Of a stretch of DNA of 59,644 nt, positions 34,698 through 41,147 are shown piece after piece; the first letter of the stretch is position 1, and each line of letters starts with the position of its first letter. Source of the stretch: Flavonifractor sp. An306 (GTDB taxonomy: Bacteria > Bacillota > Clostridia > Oscillospirales > Oscillospiraceae); the NCBI RefSeq assembly GCF_002159455.1, contig NZ_NFIQ01000016.1, positions 1 through 59,644 on the forward strand. The letters run 5' to 3'. The position numbers and the translations under genes were made by a program. The notes below the pieces were generated by a model. It had not been told where the DNA came from, searched no databases, and worked only from the letters and a program-made list of their open reading frames with translations.

Positions 34698-34726
34698 ATT
34701 ATACCAATCCCGGATACGGTTGGCAA
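34698..34726 (-). promoter_or_regulatory. Promoter of the LytTR regulator gene at 33916
   Basis: On the minus strand TTGCCA (34721-34726) and a perfect TATAAT (34698-34703) with 17-base spacing. Confidence 0.75.
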
Positions 34727-34783
34727 TACCATGCATGGAGCTACCGCAAAGAGAGGACGCTGCCGTAAGCAAGACACAAAAGC

Positions 34784-34810
34784 TCCGGGCGTGCATAAAG
34801 CACGCCCGGA
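34784..34810 (-). terminator. Terminator after the DAPG-hydrolase-family gene
   Basis: A perfect 11-bp stem (34784-34794 with 34800-34810) and five-base loop, 10 bases beyond the stop, with a T-run after AGC on the minus strand and T5 on the plus side. It ends the flavin reductase/ene-reductase/hydrolase operon. Confidence 0.82.
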
Positions 34811-34820
34811 TATTTTTATA

Positions 34821-35624
34821 TTACCAGTTATCCTTATTTTCTTCATACACTTGGGGCAGAATGGCGGCCAGATGCCCAAATTCTTTCAGGTTATGGGCAA
34901 ACAGCCCCCGAACCGCCTCCAGAGGTACAGAGACCCCGTCAGGCACCAGCTTTACCAGCCGGCCGTCCACCAGACCATAGCCGATCCAGAAGCGGGAGCG
35001 GAGCACAACGCCCCACTCCGCCTCCCGGATAAAATGGGTCATAATGGCGGCTATGCCCTGTCCGGGAACGGGCCCGTGGCCGTTGGCGCACATCATAGCG
35101 GCGCAGGCCTTGGTGCCCACCTTGGACTCGTCATAGCCCAACTCGCTGGGATAACGGAATTCCAGAATCAGCGGGTCAGGCCCGCCGCCTACATCCTCCA
35201 GCACCACATGCTGGGTTCCCCAGGTGCGCTCCCGCATGGGCAGGGACTGGTCCAGGGTCTTTTCCCGGTTCTGCTGCCGGGCGTAGAAGTGGTCCTCCGG
35301 ATCCCAGATCCGGTAGCGCAGATCCTCCAGGCTGTGCCAGGCAAACCACCACTCGAACATCTCCGGCGTAACGCCGGGCATAAAGGTGCGGTTGGCCAGA
35401 AAGCCGGTGCCGTTGGGCATGACGCAGTAACCGATCTCACAGGGCAGGTCCCCGGGGAGAAACAGATCGTTCCGGTCCTCGATCTTCAGGGCCAGAGCGG
35501 GGTCTATGGGCCCGCCCTCCAGCACCGCCAGCTTCTCCGCGGGAATGGGAGTGATGGGCAGGTCGTAGAACTTGGCGTAAGGAAGGGCACGCTCTTCCGG
35601 TGTCAGGGGCGCACGTTCACTCAT
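34821..35624 (-). CDS. DAPG/phloretin hydrolase (PhlG/Phy) family protein
   Basis: A 267-residue protein recognised as the 2,4-diacetylphloroglucinol hydrolase family, which includes phloretin hydrolase of gut flavonoid degraders. These zinc enzymes cleave a C-C bond between a phloroglucinol ring and an acyl chain. Visible blocks are EMFEWWFAWHSLEDLRYRIWDPEDHF, THFIREAEWGVVLRSRFWIGYG and HNLKEFGHLAAILPQVY, rich in His and Glu suited to metal binding. The start is ATG 35624 (MSERAPL), ten bases after AAGGA. It is last in an operon with an ene-reductase. The exact substrate (phloretin, a C-acyl phloroglucinol or other) cannot be read from sequence. Confidence 0.8.
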   Translation of the reverse strand: MSERAPLTPEERALPYAKFYDLPITPIPAEKLAVLEGGPIDPALALKIEDRNDLFLPGDLPCEIGYCVMPNGTGFLANRTFMPGVTPEMFEWWFAWHSLEDLRYRIWDPEDHFYARQQNREKTLDQSLPMRERTWGTQHVVLEDVGGGPDPLILEFRYPSELGYDESKVGTKACAAMMCANGHGPVPGQGIAAIMTHFIREAEWGVVLRSRFWIGYGLVDGRLVKLVPDGVSVPLEAVRGLFAHNLKEFGHLAAILPQVYEENKDNW

Positions 35625-35665
35625 GGTATACGCTTCCTTTCTCATCTAAGCACTTGGGTGGGCCT

Positions 35666-37657
35666 TTATTTGCCCACCTCGATACCGGCCAGATAGCCGC
35701 TGCGGGTAGCCTGATCCACCTTACCGGGCTGGATGGCATCGCCGATGACCCAGCTCTTCATGCCCTTGGCCTCGGCGGCCTCCTTCAGGGCGGTGATATC
35801 CACGCTTTTCATGCCCAGGGCATAGAGGACGGTGTCAGCCTCCAGGGTCTGGACCCCGTCGGAATTCTCCACCTTCACGCTGGTGGGGGTGATCTCCAGG
35901 CAGCGGGTCTTGGGCATCATGCCCACGCCGCACTTTTCCATCTCCCAGATGAGGGCCTCCCGGTACATGCCGAAGGACTCGTTGGCCAACCGGTCCAGCA
36001 TCTCCACCACGGTGACCTGATGGCCAGTCTTTTGGAGGAACAGGCCGGCCTCGCAGCCCACCAGGCCGCCGCCCACCATGACGATTTTGTGGCCGGGCTT
36101 CACCTTGCCGTCGTACATATCCATGGCCTGATGGGCGTGCTCGATACCGGGCACCGGAGGGCAGGTGGGCAGGGAGCCGGTGGCGAAGATCACGCCGTCG
36201 GCGCCGAAAGAGCCGATATTTTCCGGGGTAACAATAGTATTCAGCCGCACGTCGATGTCCCGGCGCTCCACCTCCCGCACCAGCAGATTCTTGAAGTTCA
36301 TCAGGTCGGGCTTGTCGGTATCCACGTCGGTGAACCGGAGCAGGCCGCCCAGATAGCCGGCCCGCTCGGCCAGGATCACCTTCTGGCCCCGGTCGCAGGC
36401 GGTAATGGCGGCCTGAAGGCCAGCGGCGCCGCCGCCCACAATGAGGACGGTCTCCCGCTTGGAGGCGGGGGCCAGGGTATCGGGGTCAAAGGGCAGATGA
36501 GCCAGAGGGTTGATGGTGCAGTGACCCACGTAGAGGGCCAGCTCCTCGCTGGTGAAGGGCAGATCGTCATAGCCCTCCTCGGGGGAACCGGGGAAGCACT
36601 TGTAACACCGCAGGCAGCGGCGGATCTGGTCCTCGTGGCCGCACTTGGCCTTGTTGGCGAACTCCGGATCGGCCAGCATCTGGCGGCCCAGGATCACAAA
36701 GTCCACCTTACCCTCGGCGATGGCCTGCTCACACAGCTCAGGGGAGTTGATGCCGCCTACGGCGCCCACAGGCAGCTTGGTGTACTGCTTGATGATGGCG
36801 GCATTGTCAATGTTCAGGCCGTGGGGGTGGAACATGGAGCTCTCGGTGCCCGACTTGACAGACTGCTCATAGATGCCGCAGGTCACATGGACAGAGGTAA
36901 TGTAGGGCTCAGCCATGGCGATAAACGCGCCGGTCTCCTCCGGGGTAATGCCGCCGGGCTGGTGGTCGGTGCCGTCGATACGCAGCTCCACCAGGAAATC
37001 GGGGCCCACCGCCTCCCGGACCGCCTTCAGGATCTGGAGGGGAAACCGGGCCCGGTTCTCCAGGGAGCCGCCGTAGCTGTCGGTGCGGGTGTTCATCAGA
37101 GGAGAGAGAAATTGGGTAAAGATAAAGCCGTGGCCGCCGTGGATGAGCACACCGTCAAAGCCCGCCTTCTGCATATAGGTGGCCGACACAGCGAAATCAT
37201 GGGCGATGCGGGCCATGTCGTCCTCGTTCATGGGGCGCACCTTCACCCCCGCCAGGTTGGTGGTCTCCACCGGACCCACGGCCTCCTCGTTGGGGCCGAA
37301 GGGCACCTTCTCCTTGCCGCAGTGGACCAGCTCGGCCAGGGCCACCGCGCCGTGGCGCTTGATCCGGCGGGCATACTCCCCCACGGCGTTAAAGGTCTCC
37401 ATGTCCTCCTCCGGCTTGGCAAAGTTGAAGGGACGGAAGCCAGGGATGCGGACGGCGTCCACAAAGTTGACGTCAGTCTCGCCCACGATGACACAGGCAT
37501 TGCCTCCCTTGGCGCTGCTCTCCAGCTTGCGATAGGTGAAGTCCCGGGCGTCTGGATTCTGCACAATCAGGCCGAAAGCCATAGGGGCGCTGACGATGCG
37601 GTTGCGGTAGGTCACCTTGCCCACCTGCATGGGGGAAAACAGATGCTCGAATTTCAT
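35666..37657 (-). CDS. Old-yellow-enzyme/enoate-reductase family flavoprotein with Fe-S cluster and FAD domain
   Basis: A 663-residue three-cofactor reductase of the 2,4-dienoyl-CoA/enoate reductase type. Residues 1-340 form the FMN TIM barrel (HGGH at 173-176, QFLSPLMNTRTDSYGGSLENR). Cysteines 348, 351 and 354, with Cys380 further on, suit a 4Fe-4S cluster. From residue 404 lies a FAD/NAD(P) domain (VLIVGGGAAGLQAA). The usual HGY tyrosine is Phe178. Beside a phloretin-hydrolase-type gene it could be a flavone or flavanone-cleaving reductase. Fcr and Flr of gut flavonoid degraders are ene-reductases of this broad group. The ATG 37657 is behind AGGAG. Confidence 0.85.
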   Translation of the reverse strand: MKFEHLFSPMQVGKVTYRNRIVSAPMAFGLIVQNPDARDFTYRKLESSAKGGNACVIVGETDVNFVDAVRIPGFRPFNFAKPEEDMETFNAVGEYARRIKRHGAVALAELVHCGKEKVPFGPNEEAVGPVETTNLAGVKVRPMNEDDMARIAHDFAVSATYMQKAGFDGVLIHGGHGFIFTQFLSPLMNTRTDSYGGSLENRARFPLQILKAVREAVGPDFLVELRIDGTDHQPGGITPEETGAFIAMAEPYITSVHVTCGIYEQSVKSGTESSMFHPHGLNIDNAAIIKQYTKLPVGAVGGINSPELCEQAIAEGKVDFVILGRQMLADPEFANKAKCGHEDQIRRCLRCYKCFPGSPEEGYDDLPFTSEELALYVGHCTINPLAHLPFDPDTLAPASKRETVLIVGGGAAGLQAAITACDRGQKVILAERAGYLGGLLRFTDVDTDKPDLMNFKNLLVREVERRDIDVRLNTIVTPENIGSFGADGVIFATGSLPTCPPVPGIEHAHQAMDMYDGKVKPGHKIVMVGGGLVGCEAGLFLQKTGHQVTVVEMLDRLANESFGMYREALIWEMEKCGVGMMPKTRCLEITPTSVKVENSDGVQTLEADTVLYALGMKSVDITALKEAAEAKGMKSWVIGDAIQPGKVDQATRSGYLAGIEVGK

Positions 37658-37679
37658 AACAGAGGAGCTCCTTTCTGAA

Positions 37680-38624
37680 TTAAATACCGGGGAATTGGAT
37701 GTCCTTGTACTTGGGCAGCCGCTGGGCCACCAGCCGGCGCTTCTCGGGGTCCATAAAGAATCCCCCCTGGGTCTCTGCGATCTCGTCGCAGTGGACCCCA
37801 CGGCCCTCCTCGGTGGTGCGGTCCCGCTCCAGACCGTTGTCCGCAATGACAAACTTCCAGCGGCCGTCCGCCGTCTGCTCCAGGGTGCCGCCGGCGCCGC
37901 ACACCACGCACTCAATGGGATAGTGGAGCCCGCCCCACTGGGGTTCCCCGAGACACAGGGCATTGGAGTGGCAGTTGGGACACCAGCCGTAATCCGGATC
38001 CCCCAGCCACTTGCGCTCCGGGGCAGGGGTGTTCAGGGCCTTCATGATGTTCTCCCCCATCTCCCGGGCCCGGGCCAGCTTCTCCTCATAGAGGAGCACC
38101 TGGGCGGGAGCGGGCACCTGGGTGGCCATATACATATCCACGATTTTGAAGCTGTTGGTGAATGTGGTGGCCTGCATGCACTCCAGAGCCATGGACTGCC
38201 AGGAGCGGGTGGAGCCTCCCACCGCGATCAGGCCGCCCACCCGGTCCCGGGGCGCGATTGCGCCGATTTTGGTGAGAAAGGCCGACTCATAGGCCAGGTT
38301 GCGGTGCATGAATTTGAGAAACAGTGAGGACGGCATCAGGTCATAGGTGGGCGCGGAAAAGATTACCGCATCCTGGTCCAGCATCACGTCCATGATCCGT
38401 TTCTTGTCGTCTTTCTTGTCCAGCGGGCAGCCGGTATTCTTGCCCATGGACATGCCGATGGTGCAGGAGGTACAGCCGTCGCAGTCCAGAATGTCGAAAT
38501 CTTTCAGGTTGATCATCCGGACCTGAGCCCCCTGGGCCTGGCAGGCCAGCAGCGCTTCCTTCAGCAGGATTTCGCAGTTGCTGTCCTTTCGCCCGGCGGT
38601 GACGCCCATGACTTGAAATCCCAT
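37680..38624 (-). CDS. NAD(P)H-dependent FMN reductase/iron-sulfur flavoprotein-like protein
   Basis: A 314-residue flavodoxin-fold protein. The N terminus MGFQVMGVTAGRKDSNCEILL is the FMN-phosphate loop of the flavodoxin_2/FMN reductase group. A cysteine cluster, DCDGCTSC with a later GCPLD, is like iron-sulfur flavoproteins. The C-terminal 100 residues add CPNC...CVVC, a possible zinc ribbon not present in simple FMN reductases. It is first in the operon, 22 bases before the ene-reductase, and could pass electrons to it. It is divergent from a LysR regulator. Confidence 0.8.
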   Translation of the reverse strand: MGFQVMGVTAGRKDSNCEILLKEALLACQAQGAQVRMINLKDFDILDCDGCTSCTIGMSMGKNTGCPLDKKDDKKRIMDVMLDQDAVIFSAPTYDLMPSSLFLKFMHRNLAYESAFLTKIGAIAPRDRVGGLIAVGGSTRSWQSMALECMQATTFTNSFKIVDMYMATQVPAPAQVLLYEEKLARAREMGENIMKALNTPAPERKWLGDPDYGWCPNCHSNALCLGEPQWGGLHYPIECVVCGAGGTLEQTADGRWKFVIADNGLERDRTTEEGRGVHCDEIAETQGGFFMDPEKRRLVAQRLPKYKDIQFPGI

Positions 38625-38707
38625 GTCATTTGCTCCTTCTCACAATATTTTGCATGACTATGGTAACACCCGGCCGCAAAAAAGAGAAATTCAGCTTTTT
38701 TCGCCCA

Positions 38708-38736
38708 TTGATAAAATTCTTTTATCAATTTATAAT
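38708..38736 (+). promoter_or_regulatory. lysR promoter with overlapping palindromic operator
   Basis: A near-consensus TTGATA (38708-38713) and TATAAT (38731-38736), 17 bases apart. Nine-base perfect arms TTGATAAAA and TTTTATCAA around TTC (38708-38728) cover the -35 and spacer. This matches the AT-rich dyads bound by LysR proteins in divergent intergenic regions, so LysR probably represses itself here and controls the flavin-enzyme operon the other way. Confidence 0.75.
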
Positions 38737-38788
38737 AAAAAAACCGCCCCATCTCCGGGCGGAGAAAGGGACGGGATGTAGGATGCAT

Positions 38789-39688
38789 ATGGAGCAGCTG
38801 CGCTATTTTCTATCGGTGGCCGCCCACCGGAATTTTACGGAGGCCGCCAAGGCCTTTTACATGACCCAGCCCGCTATTACCCATCAGATCTCCGCCCTGG
38901 AGCGGGAGTTGGGGGTAAAGCTCTTCCTCCGCACCACCCGCAGCGTGACCCTCACCCGGGCGGGTGAGCTCTTTCTGGAAGACGCCAAGCGGATGCTGGA
39001 CCTGGAGGAACGAGCCCAGCAGCGGGTTCGGCAGGCGGAGCAGACAGAAAACCTGTCTTTGAAGATCGGCTACCTTGACAGCCCGTGCCGTCATTTCCTG
39101 CCTCAGCTGATGCGGGACTACCGCAGCCGCTATCCTCAGGTGCGGCTGGAGCTGGTGCGGGGAAATGCGGAGGACCTGCAGCAGGGCTGCGCGGAAACCG
39201 ACTTCGATCTGGCCTTCTCCGTGCTGTCCGATCTGCAGGGGCTGTACCAGTACCACTGCCGCCGGCTGAAGGCGGACTTTTACTGTCTGGTGTGCCCGCC
39301 GGATCACCCCTGTCTGGACAACACCTCCATCGACTGCGGCCGGCTGGCCACCGAGTCCTTTGTCTGCCTCTCCCGGGAGGGGGGCAGCTATATGTACAAG
39401 CAGTTCCGGGAGATCTGCCGGGATATGGGCTTCACCCCCCGGGTAACAGCGGAATATCCGGCCATGGAGGACGTGCTCTTTGCCGTACAGTGCAGCCAGG
39501 CTCTGGCCATCCTGCCCTACCACATCCGGGAATACCTGCACACCGACCTGGTATTTCTGCCTCTGGACAGCGCCAGCCCCATTATCGAGGTGGGAGTGGC
39601 GTGGCGCAGACAGTCCAACAACCCAGCGGTAAGCTGGCTGACCGACCTGATCCACCACTATCTGATGGAGCGGCCTGAGCTGTTTTAG
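38789..39688 (+). CDS. LysR-family transcriptional regulator
   Basis: A 299-residue LysR protein of standard length. The N-terminal HTH reads MEQLRYFLSVAAHRNFTEAAKAFYMTQPAITHQISALERELGVKLF. The rest is the inducer-binding domain. It is divergent from the flavin reductase/ene-reductase/hydrolase operon and so is its probable regulator, with an inducer likely related to the substrate. The start is ATG 38789, five bases after AGGA. Its last 107 bases overlap, in antisense, the end of the GHKL kinase gene at 39582. Confidence 0.9.
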   Translation: MEQLRYFLSVAAHRNFTEAAKAFYMTQPAITHQISALERELGVKLFLRTTRSVTLTRAGELFLEDAKRMLDLEERAQQRVRQAEQTENLSLKIGYLDSPCRHFLPQLMRDYRSRYPQVRLELVRGNAEDLQQGCAETDFDLAFSVLSDLQGLYQYHCRRLKADFYCLVCPPDHPCLDNTSIDCGRLATESFVCLSREGGSYMYKQFREICRDMGFTPRVTAEYPAMEDVLFAVQCSQALAILPYHIREYLHTDLVFLPLDSASPIIEVGVAWRRQSNNPAVSWLTDLIHHYLMERPELF

Positions 39689-40391
39689 CGCAGCCCGCCG
39701 CCGGGGCTGTGGGCAAAAACACATGGGCGCGGAACTGTCCCTCACAGACGGAAAAAGAACAGGAGCCGCCGTGCCGCCGGGCCACCTCCCGCACCGTCTC
39801 CAGCCCCACGCCGGTTCGCCCCGCCCCCTTGCTGGACAGGTAGCGGCCGTTGTGAATCCGCAGGGGCTGAGCGCAGGAATTCCCTACCACCAGGGAGACA
39901 TAGCCAGGAGCGGCTATCCCCCTGGCCCGCAGCCAGCCGCCCCCCTCCCGCTGAAGCGCCTCCACCGCGTTTTCCAGCAGATTGCTCACCACCAGACAGA
40001 GATCCGGCAGCAGCGCATCCTGGAAAGGCGTCAGTTCCAGGCGAATATCCGTCTGAAAGCCCAGTTGCTCCCCCTGACCCCGGTAATAGCGGGTCAGGGC
40101 CTCCAGCACCCCGCCGGCCGGCAGCGGACGCTCCAGAGTCCCCTCCGGCCGCCCCTCCTCCATAGCGCCGCCGGCAATCCGCAGGTAGTGGCGCAAATCA
40201 TGGCGCAGCCGCCGCAAGGCCTCCAGCTCCTCCCGCTCCATATGGGACTCCAGCAGAAGCACCTGGCGCAGCCGCCGGTTTTCCTCCCGCTGGCGCCGCA
40301 AAAAGCGGCACAGGCGGAACAGGACCACCAGCGCGGCCAGCGCCACTCCGCACAGGAGCAGAAGGAGTCCCTTTACCACCGCCCCGGTCAT
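39582..40391 (-). CDS. Short GHKL (AgrC-like) histidine kinase
   Basis: A 269-residue kinase closely resembling the one at 30296: one membrane segment (about residues 5-27), LRRLRHDLRHYLRI, VVSNLLENAVEALQREGGGWLRARG, VGNSCAQPL, NGRYLSSKGAGRTGVGLETV. It lacks a multi-pass sensor domain. The C-terminal 35 residues, rich in Ala, Ser and Gly, have no counterpart in the paralogue and lie antisense to the end of lysR. The stop may therefore be a recent read-through extension. The start overlaps the LytTR regulator stop (ATGA). Confidence 0.82.
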   Translation of the reverse strand: MTGAVVKGLLLLLCGVALAALVVLFRLCRFLRRQREENRRLRQVLLLESHMEREELEALRRLRHDLRHYLRIAGGAMEEGRPEGTLERPLPAGGVLEALTRYYRGQGEQLGFQTDIRLELTPFQDALLPDLCLVVSNLLENAVEALQREGGGWLRARGIAAPGYVSLVVGNSCAQPLRIHNGRYLSSKGAGRTGVGLETVREVARRHGGSCSFSVCEGQFRAHVFLPTAPAAGCAKTAQAAPSDSGGSGRSASLPLGCWTVCATPLPPR

Positions 40392-41119
40392 GCCTGCCCC
40401 CAGGCCTTGAAATAGGTCCAGTCGATGAATTGACTGCGGATCTGAGAGAGGCTGGCCGAGCTGATGGGGATCAAGCTGTCGTCCGACATGCGGAAGTCAT
40501 TCCCCTCCATACCCTGGACATAATTCATGTTGATCAGGGCGCAGCGGTGGCAGCGCAGGAAATCCCGGCTGCTGATGGCCTCCTCCAGGTCGTCCAGACA
40601 GCGCCGGGCCACCACCACCTCCCGCGAGGTGTGGATACGGGCCCGGTGGCCGTAGACGTCGATATACTGGATGGAGGACAGGGGAAGCTCCCGCCGCTCC
40701 CCCTCCGACAGGACAGACAGACAGCGCTTCGGTTCCGGAATGTGCTCCAGGCACCAGTCCAGCGCACGGTCCACCTCGGCCTGCTGAAAGGGCTTCACCA
40801 GATAGTCGGAGGCCTGTATCTCAAAGCTTTCCAGTCCATGGTCCTGGCTGGTGGTGGCAAAGAGGATGGCCACATCCCGGTCCATGGCCCGGATCCGGCG
40901 GGCCGTATCGGTACCGGAACACCCTGGCATATAGATGTCCAGAAAGATGAGCTGGAACTGCCCCGGCTGGGAAAAGGTGTTCAGCAGCTCATCCCCGCTG
41001 GAAAACATCCGGAGCACAGGGTTCAGCCTGTACCGCCCGCAATAGTTCCGCACCATTTTGGCCAGATTCTGCCGTTCTTCGGCCAAATCGTCACAGATTG
41101 CAATGGAAATATTCGACAT
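40388..41119 (-). CDS. LytTR-family response regulator (AgrA-like)
   Basis: A 243-residue regulator with an intact receiver (IAICDDLAEE, phospho-Asp in LIFLDIYMPGCSG, Lys in DYLVKPF). Its LytTR domain includes ISSRDFLRCHRCALINMNYVQGMEGNDFRMSDDSLIPIS. It is coupled to the GHKL kinase behind it. It starts 28 bases after the stop of the DUF4157/ART-like gene on the same strand with no terminator between, so the three are probably one operon. Confidence 0.9.
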   Translation of the reverse strand: MSNISIAICDDLAEERQNLAKMVRNYCGRYRLNPVLRMFSSGDELLNTFSQPGQFQLIFLDIYMPGCSGTDTARRIRAMDRDVAILFATTSQDHGLESFEIQASDYLVKPFQQAEVDRALDWCLEHIPEPKRCLSVLSEGERRELPLSSIQYIDVYGHRARIHTSREVVVARRCLDDLEEAISSRDFLRCHRCALINMNYVQGMEGNDFRMSDDSLIPISSASLSQIRSQFIDWTYFKAWGQA

Positions 41120-41147
41120 CCGTTACCGTTCCTTTCTTCCATGGCCC

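Noticed and set aside
34739-34820. Possible small peptide (AgrD-like) gene between regulator and hydrolase
   Set aside because: Short frames lack ribosome-binding sites and Cys-centred AgrD features; the stretch is explained by a promoter and a terminator.
35600-37678. 692-codon plus-strand open frame opposite the ene-reductase
   Set aside because: Antisense shadow; the minus strand has full cofactor motifs.
37658-37963. 102 codons upstream of the ene-reductase ATG
   Set aside because: Arg/Ser/Pro-rich translation of the flavin reductase gene in another frame; the ATG at 37657 has its own ribosome-binding site.
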